Assembly: GCA_019321725.1 (NCBI GenBank)
Contig: CM033124.1
Span: forward strand, 6,820,001-6,884,000
Length of the DNA: 64,000 nt
Direction: 5' to 3'
From: Paulownia fortunei
Lineage: Eukaryota > Streptophyta > Magnoliopsida > Lamiales > Paulowniaceae
Shown piece by piece: positions 11,961-24,839 of the stretch (its first letter is position 1; each line of letters starts with the position of its first letter). Both the position numbers and the translations under genes were made by a program. Under the pieces are notes generated by a model. That model made no database searches and was not told where the DNA came from. It saw only the letters and a list, made by a program, of their open reading frames with translations.

Positions 11961-13510
11961 CAAAGTACAATAGCTATGGCTTTAATTCAAAAACAAGAAC
12001 TGAATGAGTTGAAGAAAATAAATATAGAGATTTTACAGACAAGAGTAATAGAGGCAAAATTGACAGCCCTGATGCTTCAGCCTACGCTAATTGATAGGAT
12101 CAAACAAGGACAGTGAGATGATGAATATCTCATCAATATGAGAAAATATGTTTCTACAGAGAAGTCTCCTGAATTTGAGATAACTCAGAATGATATTTTA
12201 CAATTTAGAGGGTGGTTTTGTGTGCTAAATATTGATAACATTCGGGAAGACATTTTAAAAGAGGTACATTCAACCCCTTATTCAGTACATCCAGGGGCTA
12301 CCAAGATGTATCGAGACTTGAAAATGCATTATTGGTGGTTGGGTATGAAGAAGGACATCGCCCAGCATGTGGAACAATGTCTAACATGTCAGCAGATCAA
12401 GGCCGAACATCAAAGACCCGCAGGAATTTGCAACATCTACTTATTCTAGAATAGAAATGGGAAAGGATCACCATGGATTTCGCAACTAGTTTGCCAAAGA
12501 CTACTAAGGGTCATGATGCTATTTGGGTTATCGTCGATAGATTGACCAAGTCTACTCATTTTCTTTCCATATGTTCTACTTATTCCATGGATCGCTATGC
12601 CCAATTATACGTTCAAGATTGTTAGACTTCATGGTGTGCCATTGTCTATTATTTCTGATAGAGATTCAAGATTTTTGTCTATTTTTTAGAGGAGTTTGCA
12701 CAAAGCTTTGGGAACACAATTATCATTCAGTACAGTATATCATCCTCAGACGAATGGGTAATCTGAACGAATAATACAGATGTTGGAGGATATGCTCAGA
12801 GCCTGTGTATTAGACTTCCAAGGTCAGTGGAGTAAATTCCTATCTTTGGTGGAGTTTTCGTACAACAACAGCTACCAGACTAGCATTGGAATGGCTCCCT
12901 ATGAAGCATTGTATGGCAGAAAATGTAGGTCTCCGATATACTGGGATGAAGTTGGTGAGAAGAAACTTTTGGGCCTAGATATATTCGAGAAATGATAGAA
13001 GCTGTGTCACGGATTCGACAAAGAATGCAAACTGCCCAAAATCGACAGAAAAGTTATGTAGATCAACGAAGAAGGGCGCTGGAGTTTACAGTAGGAGATC
13101 AGGTGTTTTTGAAAATAGCACCAATGAAGGGCATCATGCGGTTTGGAAAGAAAGGAAAATTGAGTCCCAGATACATTGGCCCATTCTTTGTGATTGAAAG
13201 AATTGGTGATGTTGCTTACAGACTGCATCTGCCAATGTCTATGTCCCAAATACATAATGTATTTTATGTGTCCATGCTGAGGAGATATATTGCTAATCCC
13301 TCTCACATTATGAAGAATGAACTAGTAGAATCAAAGGCAGATTTGAGCTATGAAGAAAAACCTGTACAAATTTTGTTACGAGAAGTCAAGCAGCTGAGAA
13401 ATAAACAGATTCCATTGGTTAAAGTGTTATGTAGAAACCAATTGGTAGAAGAGGCCACTTGGGAAAGGGAGGACGAAATGAGAACTAAGTATCCTGAACT
13501 TTTTCGGTAA
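11961..13510 (+). pseudogene. Integrase and chromodomain remnant of Tekay-1
   Basis: After the spacer at 11898-12116, the zinc-binding part reads HPGATKMYRDL...CLTCQQ (12290-12400). The core follows with Asp in MDFATSLP (about 12474), Asp in IISDRDSRFL and the NG*SE block, where a TAA at 12759-12761 replaces a glutamine codon. The C-terminal part (12992-13510) is the longest intact piece: GKLSPRYIGPFFVIERIG, then a chromodomain-like tail (DLSYEEKPVQIL, EEATWEREDEMR). Such tails guide chromovirus integration toward marked chromatin. At least four breaks separate the pieces. Confidence 0.87.
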
Positions 13511-13537
13511 GTGAAATTTCGGGGATGAAATTTTTAT

Positions 13538-13550
13538 AAGGAGAGGAGGA
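13538..13550 (+). other. Polypurine tract of Tekay-1
   Basis: AAGGAGAGGAGGA directly abuts the 3' LTR start TGTGATACCC. Confidence 0.85.
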
Positions 13551-16427
13551 TGTGATACCCGAGCCTCTTACTACTCACATGGCCAAATATGATTTATGCA
13601 TTATGTGTTAATTTTATATGCTATTTGCATTTCTATTGATATTGCATAATTTATTTCATTTTATACGACATTCTTGAATATTAAACTTAATTATGAAGTT
13701 CTTACATGATATTAGTTATTGAATTTCCTAATCTAAGTAGTTGATTTTATATTGAAATAATAAAAAAATGAGGTGGATCAATATTAGATATAGATGGGAT
13801 ATATAGGTTATAATTTTGGAAGTGTTAAAAGTGTTACTAGTAAGCTTATACGATTTAATTTGATTTGATCAAGTTATTTCAAAAGTATATATTTGTAAAT
13901 TAACATACTTTGGATATTAGTCATGATGTAATGTGCTTTAAGTGTCCTATTACAAAGCCCATATATGCATATGATTTTAGAAATGCAAACTTGATATTTC
14001 GTTAAGAATCGGATGTGAATCGGTTTGGAGATCGAATGAACGGACATAAGAAATAACTATGGGAATGAATGATGACTAAGATAGGTTGCAACCAAATAAA
14101 AATAGGTGAGACACACAAGATTAGGGCTGCAAGATAAGGGAGAAAATCAGATTTTGCTATTTACTTGCCACCTCATGCTTTCTTATTAAGCTTAAGCTAA
14201 CATCTCAAGCTAACACCTCAAACCCTTCACCCTTAAGCAACAACCAGACCCTCATTTCAGCCATTTTCATCTTCAAACACACACCTTAAGATCTCCAAGT
14301 GATCCAAATTGATTCCAAGTTGAAATAAAAGCAAGAAAAGTGAAGGAGAAGTGATTACCATCAAGTTAACCTCAAAATCTGCATAGGTAACACTTATCTA
14401 CGGTTTTGCCTTTGGTTTTCAGATTATTATGAATGGTTTTATTGTTTATTAAGCTTTAAATATCTCTTATAAAAGTGTTAGGAAGTTTTTAGTTAGACTT
14501 TGGTGCACAAAGAAAGGGTTTTGGACGACAAACACTTAATAGGAAAAACTTGTGGCAGAAACTGTCATCTTACTGTTTTCTTGTGTTTTAGGCTTCAAAA
14601 GTGTATGGTATGTTGAATAAAACCTATAATTATTACCATTTACATGACCATATATGAGCTAAGAGTGTTGGAATGAAGTTTTATCAGTTGGAAATTGAAA
14701 TAGAGGATGATATTGGAGAAACACTCAAACTGCCAAAATAGCAAAAATTATTTTGGTGTGCTGTAAAGGAAACTGAATTAAGGGAGCTAAATCCATTATT
14801 TTTGGTAATATTATGACCTGTTTGTCTCCTTATATATGTTATCTAAGTATGGTGAAAATGTTGGAGTGATTGAATATACTTAATGGTGCCAAAACCATTA
14901 ATGTCATGAAGTGTGCAAAACTATCACGGTAGGAAACAATCTATTTCAGTATGTCGTGAAGAGAGCTGAACTTGGAAAGCTATATCCATGATTTTTAGAA
15001 ATTATATGATATGGTTACATTTATATACATGTTATCTAAGTTTGGTAAAAATTTGGGAGTGATTGGATATGCTTAGGGATGTTAAAATTATCATGCAACT
15101 AAACTTGACAGCAAGAAAATATGAAAATGTGAATCTGCCACATATGATCACTTAGCATGTTTCAACCTAGACATGTTGCTATTGAGTGTTAACAATTAGG
15201 CACATGCTATTAGAGTTATAATACTTCAATTACATGATGTTTTCATGTATTTAAGATGAGAAATTGAGGTATTTGAGGGGCTATATTGGGTTCTAGTTTG
15301 TGAAAGCTTGATTGTTAGCTTATAGCTAGGTGTTTAAGGTCTAGTATGAGATTTTGTGCTTTCAACTTGCCAAATTGGGAATAGTGTTTGATGTTGGGTA
15401 ATATTACAGGCTATTTTGCATCTAATGTTGGAGAGGAATACTAAACAAATTTAGACTAAACCACCAACCAAGTGAAAGGTAAGTAAAGATTCATTTGCAA
15501 CCACAATGCATAGACATAGTAGATGTATGAATTATATGTAATATCATAAATCATATGTGCATAGTAGAGGGCTCTCCATTGAGCATACATACATGGGCAT
15601 TGTCATTAGCACGTGCATGCATCATATACAAGCATTGTGATAAATCATGCATTGCACGGCATGATTCAGAGAAAGGAAAATATTTTGCTGACCACTACTA
15701 GTGCACCGAAGCTTGCATGGATTTGCAGGTTCGCGTGCATGGATTTGTATGCGTATGAGTATGCATAGATTTGCATGCTTATATGATTATTGGCCATTGG
15801 ATTATGGTGGTGTACAGAGCTCTTTTCCGGTGCATAGGATAGTAGTGTTGGTCAGGGGCCCAAGAAAGAAATAATTTTGAGAGAAATATTTTGATGCATA
15901 AAATTGCATTGTGAGCATAGCATTTTGAGTTGCATGATTTGATATTGTGGATTATTCTTTGACATGTATAATCTTTACTTGTTGAGCGTTAACTCATATA
16001 GTTTATGTATTGTAGGTGAGTACGATGATACTTTAAGCATCTTTTATTGGCTGGGCGGTGGTTGGAGCTCCTGCAGGTGTCTGAGAGAGTGTATACATGG
16101 ATGATGACATGTTGGACTATTTTGTTGGCTTGTTATATTTTAAGTCTGTTATATTATATTTGTAGACTGGTATTATATTTCGCTTTTAAAACTTTACTGT
16201 AAATAAGTATGTAAATATTAGGTCATTGTGGGTGTTGAGCTTTTATATAAATATCGATCCTGCTATATACATGACATGTGTTATAAAGTATTTTAAACAG
16301 GGTTGTGCATATAAGAAATGATTTATCTTTTCTTAAAGTGTTAAAAAAAATATTCCATACATGCACACAGGTTCTATCATGTCAAATTATAATATATATC
16401 TAGTTGTGTAGTAATGGGGGTGTTACA
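13551..16427 (+). repeat. 3' LTR of Tekay-1
   Basis: 2877 bp, colinear with the 5' LTR. It is slightly shorter, mainly because the minisatellite at 15711-15780 has three units where the 5' LTR has four. Ends with GGTGTTACA and is followed by the TSD. Confidence 0.95.
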
Positions 16428-16432
16428 TTTGG
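16428..16432. repeat. Target-site duplication of Tekay-1, right copy (tttgg)
   Basis: Identical to 5921-5925. Confidence 0.93.
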
Positions 16433-17645
16433 TCAAGAGCATCTGCAAAAGGAATATTAATATGAATTTTCTTGAAGATTTTTAAAAAAATTTCAAATTG
16501 TGAATCAATCTTTTTCTTTTGAAATCTTTGTGGAAAAAGAATGAGAACATTAAATTTAGAAGTTTCAAAGTTAGGAGTAGATTTTAGCTTCTCAGCCTCT
16601 GTTTGTTCATTTGATTGCCTTTCTTCTTCCTTTGGTTGTTCCTCCATAGGACCTTGACTAGAAGTGCTTTCCAATGGCTCATTATTGTTAGAACATTTCA
16701 TTTCCGGCCTCTTGATTTCAGTTCTACTTTGAAGTTAGATAGGTTTGCAATGCTCCCTTGGATTGATTTGTATATCACTTGGAAAGTTTTCTTTATGTTA
16801 TTGAGCATTAAATTCAGTTGCAAGCTATCCAATTTGAGTCTTCATTGATTTCATTTGAGCTCCTAAACTTGAAGGTAACTGCTCCAATTAAGTCTCAATA
16901 TTGTCTATCTTTGTTTCAACCCTATTGAATCGGGCTCTTGTCTCGCCAATGAACGTTCTAATCAAATCCTCCAAAGATGCCTTTTTCTCACCTACTTGAG
17001 GTTTGGAATATGTTGGATTGTTGTAACCTGGTGGGGGATGAAGTACATTTTGATTGTTGGCGTAGGAAAAATTCTCATGATTTCAAAGCCTTGGATAGTA
17101 GTGAGTCGGTAATTAATTTCCCCTGAAATTAAAATTATAGTTATTAACAAAATTTACCTGCTCATTACCTTCAGTTTCCATTAATGAAGTACTAGGGGAT
17201 GCCATGGAATCTATTCTTTGAGAAGTTCCGTTAGACGTCCAAGCTGTAAATTATTTAGAAAGAGCAAAAATTTGTACAGCTAATTGTGTAAATGAATCTA
17301 CCTCAAGAACACCAACAACCTTTTTAATGGAAGACCTCTAGGAAGACCATTGATAGCTATTAGTAGTCATCTCCTCCACCAAAATATGGGTTTCATTTAT
17401 AGCTTTAGACATCAAAGTCCCACCTACAGTAGCATCTATTATAGTTCGAGTTTGCCTATTCAAACCATTGTAGAAGTATTGTACCTGCTACCAATCCTCA
17501 TAACCATGTTGAGGACAACTTCTTACAAAATCTTTAAACCTCTCCCAAGCTTCATATAGTAGTTCAAAGTCTTGTTGGCGGAATTGATCTATCTCACTCT
17601 TAAGTTGAAGTGTCTTACTTGGTGGAAAATACTTAGCAAGGAATT
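16433..17645 (-). pseudogene. Gag C-terminal part of Athila-A
   Basis: The minus strand starts at the right with FLAKYFPPSKTLQLKSEI and LYEAWERFKDFVRSCPQHG (17500-17640), typical of Athila-type capsid. It passes through a PPPGYNNPTYSKPQ linker (about 17000-17040) and ends with the open stretch at 16423-16701 (KKKIDSQFEIFLKIFKKIHI, FADAL) that leads into protease. The link to protease is broken by Tekay-1; the upstream link is broken by the solo LTR at 17646. Stops occur in the linker. Confidence 0.8.
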
Positions 17646-19927
17646 TGTAACACCCCTTAACCTAACTGCAGAGTCTAAACAAGCTGATATAGTTAAGTAA
17701 AGAAATGTTATTTTTTCATCAATATTACAGTTATGGTTTTAATAAAAGTTCTCATTTTTAGCTATAAGAGAAAGAACTTGAATCATTTTAAACACACTAT
17801 ATACATATATCAAAACTAAGTACATCTATTTACAAAACCATAATAAAGTGGCTTATTTAAAAATAAAATAGAGTTTTCAAAATAAACTACAAAACAGTTC
17901 GAAGCATGACATATGAATAAATCTCTATTCGGCCGCTCTAGAGACTCAGTCAACCTCTAAACCTGTACATTTCCACCTGCATCACATAAATCTAATGAGC
18001 TAAAGGCTCAGTAAGATGAAACTGATGCAATAACAAATAACATATACGCACATCTCATAAATCACTAAATTTATTATTTTATTTAATAACTTTCATTCAT
18101 AAATCATTCTTTAGGGTCCTTGAATTGTGGTACCTAACTAATAGCAATAAATCGTAGTTTTTGGAACCTATTCATAATGATTGGCCAATAAGAGAACTAA
18201 TACAGGATTTACATACTTGGTCTTTCAATTTCAGGTATTAGCCATATTCTATTTCATTCATTATGGATTTCTTATACTGATTTTTCAACTTCAAATATTT
18301 GCCACCATTTGTTGGGTCCGTCGGTCCCTCCCGTGTCCCTTGTCTACCTGACCATAAATCAAGTACCATACTTTATTTTCAAAAACCTCATTATATTCTT
18401 AATAGTGTCATGCTTTGTAAACCATAAATGCATCAAACATTACATCATTTGACAAATAATAACAATCACATTAAAACATGAACAAACATTATATGATTCT
18501 TGTGATACAACAAATGAAAGCTTCAACTTACTTCAAGTCCACTTTGTGGCAAGTGAAAAGACCAATATCTTTGGAAGATAGGATGTGTTAATGGCCTAAC
18601 ATAATCAAATCATGTACCATTTAATATCTTTTTATAAATCATTTAGTCTATTCTAGTTAAAGTTCATATATACTTTTCAATCTTTTGTAAATAATTTCAT
18701 ATCAATTACATAACCTTAAAAATAATGCATACTCCATATTTTACTACTAATTCAAGACAGTAAATATTAGGATAGCCATTAAATAACTAATAATTCAAAC
18801 ATAATTATTAGGATAACCCTTAAAACATGCACACAATCCAAATTAACATGACGTAAATTTGGTTGTAACTTAAATTGATTGTACCCTTCAATTAGGCAAA
18901 CTAATTGCTATTGTTTTCAATCATTCAAAGGAACTTCCAAACACAATACAAGCATTAATAGAAATAAGTAAATTAATCATATTTCACAAGACTATCAATT
19001 TTGCTAAAAACTAGCTTAACTAGCTCGGTTTTGGATTCAAGTGTAACTTACTTAAGTTTTCAATCATAGAAAAATATACTAAAATATTTAACCATCCAAG
19101 ATACAACAAATTCATCATAACAAATATTGAAAAAGAATATATCTTGATTAAGTTGGAATTAGGCTTCAAAATCAATAGTTTTCAAGCTTAAAAATGGTGG
19201 AACTTGTTCTACTTTGTGTTCTATGAATTCCTATGGATTGAATTAAATTTTTGTGAGTATAAGAGTGTAGAAATTTGGGAGAAACTTAAGATAATAAGGG
19301 CTGGTCATTTTTGAGGTGCTTACACAGGAAATATGGATGAAAATGATTTCTTTGACCTTTCAAAGAGAGGTAAGTGGAGGGTGATGATTGGTTGCATCAT
19401 GCTTGGTGTCTTCTCATGCCAAAAGCCATGTTTATGGGCTAAGGAGATGACAAAAATTGATGCTTTGGTGTTATAATGAAGTGCAATGCGATTTAAAATA
19501 ATTTCATGCAACCTAGTCAACCAACCAATCAAGTTGCACCATTTTGCATACTTTTAGTTTTTAGCCAAATGTAACATATTTAAAGCAAATATTTAGGCAA
19601 ATAATCACTTTAGAATGTAACAAGTATGAAGCAATACGAATAATTTATTTTATGGCCATTCAACACATCAATCTTCCTTAATCGAGATACCGATGTTTTC
19701 ACTGTAAAAAAACACTTGAGGAATATGTTAAATCAAGATATAAAAGTTTGATCTTATATTTCATGTACTAATGCATGTTAAATCATAACTAGAGCATATA
19801 ATAACAATTATTCAAGTTCATGTAATCATGCTATTTGTATGCTATAATTCAATAATACATATTGATTAGATGCACATTCATGCAAGATGCTTATTATTGG
19901 CTATGTAAGAGAGAATTGGGCATTATA
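17646..19927 (-). mobile_element. Solo LTR of a second Tekay-like family
   Basis: 2282 bp. On the minus strand it starts TATAATGCCCAATTC and ends GGGGTGTTACA; the start resembles the Tekay-1 LTR start with the first G changed to A. A perfect gaatt duplication flanks it (17641-17645 and 19928-19932), and the Athila-A gag frame resumes on both sides (SWNDLTQKF on the right, FLAKYF on the left). No internal element sequence is present, so it is a solo LTR left by LTR-LTR recombination. It shares the 'actgagc...tagctca' block near the TATA side with Tekay-1. Confidence 0.85.
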
Positions 19928-20007
19928 GAATTTTTGTGTTAAGTCATTCCAACTCAGTATGCTACATAGTGCAAAAGATTGTAACCATAGCCTAGCTTTA
20001 TCCCAGA
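19928..20007 (-). pseudogene. Gag middle piece of Athila-A
   Basis: The minus strand reads DKARLWLQSFALCSILSWND then LTQKF, and joins across the solo LTR to FLAKYFPPSKT at 17640. This proves that the solo LTR is inside gag. To the right it runs directly into copia-1 reverse transcriptase with no LTR between them. Confidence 0.75.
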
Positions 20008-20216
20008 TTAGACTGATATCTGCTCGTGATACTTGGAGCATATATAATATCAGGCCTTGTACATAGCATACCATACATCATGCTTTCTATACCAGATGCA
20101 TAAGGTATGCAGATTATCCTTTCCCTCTCCTCAGTAGTCTTAAGAGACATAGCTATTGAGAGACAAATGCCATGACTTACTGGCAAGAATTCTCACTTGG
20201 ATTCCTCCATGCTAAA
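20008..20216 (-). pseudogene. C-terminal RT piece of copia-1
   Basis: The minus strand reads MPVSHGICLSIAMS, EERERI, IPYASGIESMMYGMLCTRPD and SRYQSNLG, the usual end of Ty1/copia RT. It continues the KMLKSFSV text seen to the right of the solo LTR at 23095. Confidence 0.82.
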
Positions 20217-23094
20217 TGTGATACCCGAGCCTCTTACTACTCACATGGCTAAATATGATTCATGCATTACATGTTAATTTTATATGCTATTTGCATTTCT
20301 ATTGACATTGCATAATTTATTTCATTTTATACGACATTCTTGAATATTAAACTTAATTCTGAAGCTCTTGCACGATATTAGTTATTGAATTTCTTAATCT
20401 AAGTAGTTGATTTTATATTGAAATAAGAAGAAAATGAGGTGGATCAATATTAGATATAGATGGGATATATAGGTTATAATTTTGGAAGTGCTAAAAGTGT
20501 TACTAGTAACCTTATACGGTTTAATTTGATTTGATCACGTTATTTCAAAAGTATATATTTGTAAATTAGCATACTTGGGATATTGGACATGATATAATAT
20601 GAATTAAGTATCATATTACAAGGCTCTTATGTGCATATGATTTTAGAAATGCAAACTAGATAATTCTTTAAGAATCGGATGCGAATCGGTTTGGAGATCG
20701 AATGAACGGACATAGGAAATAACTATGGGAATGAATGGTGATTAAGATAGGTTGCAACCAAATAAAAATAGATGAGACACACAAGATTAGGGCTGAAAGA
20801 TAAGGGAGAAAATCAGATTTTCCATTTACTTGCCACCTCGTGCTTTCTTATTAAGCTTAAGCTAACATCTCAAGCTAACACCTCAAACCCTTCACCCTTA
20901 AGCAACGACCAGACCCTCATTTCAGCCATTTTCATCTTCCAAACACACACCTTAAGGTCTCCATGTGATCCAAATTGATTCCAAGTTGAAATAAAAGCAA
21001 GAAAAGCAAAGAAGAAGTGATTACCATCAAGTTAGCCTCAAAATCTGCATAGGTAACACTTATCTATGGTTTTGCCTTTGGTTTTCAGATTATTATGAAT
21101 GGTTTTATGGCTTATTAAGCTTTCAATATCTCTTATAAAAGTGTTAGGAAGTTTTTAGTTAGACTTTGGTGCACAAAGAAAGGGTTTTTGATCACAAACA
21201 CTTAATAGGAAATACTTGTGGCAGAAACTGTCATCTTACTGTTTTCTTGTGTTTTAGACTTCAAAAGTGTATGGTATGTTGAATAAAACCTATGATTATT
21301 ACCATTTACATGATCATATATGAGTTAAGAGTATTGGAATGAATTTTTATCAGTTGGAAATTGAAATAGAGAATGATATTGGAGAAACACTCAAACTGCC
21401 AAAATAGCAAAATCTGTTTTGGTGTGCTGTGAAGGAAACTGAATTAAGGGAGCTAAATCGATTATTTTTGGTAATAATATGACCTGGTTGTCTCATTATA
21501 TATGTTATCTAAGTATGGTGAAAATGTTGGAGTGATTGAATATACTTAAGGGTGCCAAAACCATTAATGTCATGAAGTGTGCAAAACTGTCACGGTAGGA
21601 AATAATCTGTTTCAGTATGTCGTGAAGAGAGCTGAACTTGGGAAGCTATATCCGTGATTTTTAGCAATTATATGATATGGTTACATTTACATACATGTTA
21701 TATAAGTGTGGTAAAAATTTTGGAGTGATTGGATATGTTTAGGGATGTTAAAATTATCATGCAACTAAACTTGACAGCAAGAAAATATGAAAATGTGAAT
21801 CTGCCACATTTGATCACTTAGCATGTTTCAACCTAGACATGTTGCTATTGAGTGTTAACAATTAGGTACATGCTATTAGAGTTATAATACTTCAATTACA
21901 TGATGTTTTCATGTATTTAAGATGAGAAATTGAGGTATTTGAGGGGCTATATTGGGTTCTAGTTTGTGAAACCTTGATTGTTAGCTTATAGCTTGGTGTT
22001 TAAGGTCTAGTATGAGATTTTGTGCTTTCAACTTGCCAAATTGGGAATGGTGCTTGATGTTGGGTAATATTACAGGCTATTTTACATCTAAGGTTGGAGA
22101 GGAATACTAAACAAATTTAGACTAAGCCACCAACCAAGTGAAAGGTAAGTAAAGATTCATTTGCAACTACAATGCATAGACATAGTAGATGTGTGAATTA
22201 TATGTAATATCATAAATCATATGTGCATAGTAGAGGGCTCTCCATTGAGCATACATACATGGGCATTGTCATTAGCACGTGCATGCATCATATACTAGCA
22301 TTGTGATAAATCTTGCATTGCACGGCATGATTCAGAGAAAGGAAAATGTTTTGTTGACCACTACTAGTGTACCGAAGCATGCATGGATTTGCATGGTGTT
22401 ATGCATGGATTTGCAGGTTCGCGTGCATGGATTTGCATGCGTATGAGTATGCATGGATTTGCATGCTTATATGATTATTGGCCATTGGATTATGGCGGTA
22501 TACAGAGCTCTTTTCCGGTGCATGAGATAGTAGCGTTGGTCAGGGGCCCAAGAAAGAAATGATTTTGAGAGAAATATTTTGATGCATAAAATTGCATTGT
22601 GAGCATAGCATTTTGAGTTGCATGACTTGATATTGTGGATTATTCTTTGACATGCATAATCTTTACTTGCTGAGCGTTAGCTCATATAGTTTATGCATTG
22701 TAGGTGAGTACGATGATACTTGAAGCATCTTTGGCTGGTTGGATGTTGGAGCTCCTGCAGGTGTTTGAGGGAGTGTGTACATAGATGACGACCTGTTGGG
22801 CTATTTTGTTGGCTTGTTATATTTTGAGTCTGGTGTATTATGTTTTTGGATTGGTACTATATTTCTCTTTTAAAACTTTACTGTAATTAGGTATGTAAAT
22901 ATTGTGGTCGTTGTGGGTGTTGTGTTTTTTATATAAATACCGATCCTTCTATTTTAAACAAGGTTGTGTATGTAAGAAGTGATTTAGCTTTTCTTAAAAT
23001 ATTAAAAAAAAAATATTCCATGCATGCACACAGGTTCTATCATGTCAAATTATATAATATATATATGGTTGTGTAGGAAAGGGGGGGTGTTACA
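20217..23094 (+). mobile_element. Solo LTR of the Tekay-1 family
   Basis: 2878 bp, starts TGTGATACCCGAGCC and ends GGTGTTACA, colinear with both Tekay-1 LTRs including the TATA box and a four-unit minisatellite (22374-22466). A perfect ctaaa duplication flanks it (20212-20216 and 23095-23099). It lies in the RT of copia-1 in the opposite orientation. No internal sequence remains, so the element was reduced by LTR recombination. Confidence 0.95.
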
Positions 23095-24240
23095 CTAAAA
23101 CTCTTTAGCATTTTATCTATGTACGTAGATTGGGATAGTCCAATCATCTTTCTTGACCTATTTCTAATGATCTTTATTCCAAGAATAAATGATGCTTCTC
23201 CCAAATTGTTCATGGAGAACTGGTTAGACAACTAAGTCTTAGTAGGATGTTGTCAACATATAGCGTAATAAATGTCAATGCTCCCACTAACCTTCTTATA
23301 GACACAAGGTTAATTTGGATTTTTATGAAATTAAATAATTTGATTGCCTCATCAAATTGGATGTTCCAACTTCGGGAAGCCTACTTGAGTCCATAAATGG
23401 ATCTCAGGAGTTTGCAAACCTTTTGCTCACTCCATTTGGATATGAAGCCTTTTGGCTGCCTCGTATAGATCTTTTCCTTAATGTTTCCATTAAGGAAAGC
23501 AGTCTTCATATCTATCTATCATATTTCATAGTCATAATATGCTGATATGGTTAGCAGTATCCGAATGAATTTAAGCATCGCTACTGGCAAAAAAGTTTTC
23601 TAATAATTAATTCCTTGCTACTGAGTATAACCTTTCACAACCAATGGTGCTTTGTGGGTTGCTACCTCTCCATTTACTCCAAGCTTTCGCTTGTAAATAT
23701 ATTCGCAGCCAATATGAACTATTACTTATGGTGGGTCCACCAAGGTCCATACATTGTTGGAGTACATGGAGTCTATCTCAGATTGCATAGTTTCTTGCTA
23801 TCTTTTCGATCATCATCCAATGGGAGATTCTCCTCATTGTTCTCTAATAAAAAACTATACCTCTTAGGTGGCTTTAAGATCTTATGGGATCTCCTATAAG
23901 AATATGTGTTCGAAGGCCCAGCCTCAGCTGGTTGGCCTTTTACTGAATTTATAAAGAGGCTCTGTGGTTCTTGAATTTCTTCAAGTTCAACGATTTTACC
24001 ATTTTTATCTAATAGAAATTCCTATTCCAAAAAGGTGGCATTCCTCGAAACAAACACCTTTTGTCCTGAGGGGTCGTAGAAATAGTATCCAATAGATTTC
24101 TTTAGATACCCCATGAATCTACATAAACTGCATCTCATATCTAATTCGCCTTCTCTAGTGCAAACTCATGGATTCTCTTTCCTATTAGTATAGTTTTTAT
24201 AAAATCATGAAAGAAGTATGCCTCCTTCAGGAAGGGATTC
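23095..24240 (-). pseudogene. Main RT piece of copia-1
   Basis: The minus strand gives SNQFSMNNLGEASFILGIKI and YIDKMLKSFSV (23099-23231). Upstream of that come the catalytic motif, reading YVDN instead of YVDD (23249-23260), and the N-terminal RT text back to about 24000. Many stops and shifts are present. The last Asp of the active site is replaced by Asn through a G-to-A change. Confidence 0.75.
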
Positions 24241-24610
24241 ACTTTGTTTGGGATGAACTCGTAAAGCCTCGACCCGAGTTCCCTCGTAGAGTGGCGTATT
24301 TATCTCCCACTTACTACTTTACGTAAGCAGCACACCCCCATACCTTGAGGTATTTTGTAAGAGCATGGTTTCCCATACCATATCTCATATGGTGTTTTGG
24401 GCACCGACTTCGATGGTACTATATTTAATAGATATGTTGCTGTATCTATAGCATAGCCCCATAATGAAAGAAGAAGTCCAGTGAAACTCATCATCGATCA
24501 AACTATATCCAACAAGGTTCGATTTTTGGATCAAATTCAATAGATTTTTAGCTCGCTCCACTTGTCCAACAAATGGTGATTTGGTCATTTTTCCTTTAAC
24601 ATATTATTCA
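24241..24610 (-). pseudogene. Integrase ends of copia-1, catalytic core deleted
   Basis: The right-hand frame (24385-24588) begins MTKSPFVGQVERAKNLLNLI, the N-terminal end of Ty1/copia integrase. Within about 100 bases the text changes to the C-terminal end (AIDTATYLLNIVPSKS, KTPYEIWYGKP at 24300-24494). The catalytic core between these blocks, normally several hundred bases, is absent. Confidence 0.7.
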
Positions 24611-24839
24611 CATGTTGGTATTCCTTACTCTTTCAAAAGATTGAGCAATTGGGTCAACTTATGAATTCTTTTCTTAGAGATATAACATAATCAAACATGC
24701 CAAAAGAGTTGGGAACTATGATAATCTATTGTTTTTTTATTTTGTTAAGTATGGAAAAATGAGTTATGGGTTTTAATAGAATATAAACCATTAATCAATA
24801 TCCCAGAGGTAATCAGAACTGAATCTTAAAAAATGGAAC

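Larger units (their letters stand above)
5926..16427 (+). mobile_element. Tekay-1: full-length Ty3 chromovirus, Tekay/Del-like
   Basis: The 10.5-kb element has two LTRs of about 2.9 kb, a PBS matching initiator-Met tRNA, gag, protease, RT, RNase H, integrase, a C-terminal chromodomain-like tail, a PPT and a perfect TSD. Long LTRs plus a chromodomain point to the Tekay/Del group of chromoviruses; the clade name is inference. The LTRs differ at four positions in their first 106 bases, all transitions, so the insertion is not recent. Every coding part has stops or frameshifts. It inserted into the gag-protease junction of Athila-A in the opposite orientation. Confidence 0.92.
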
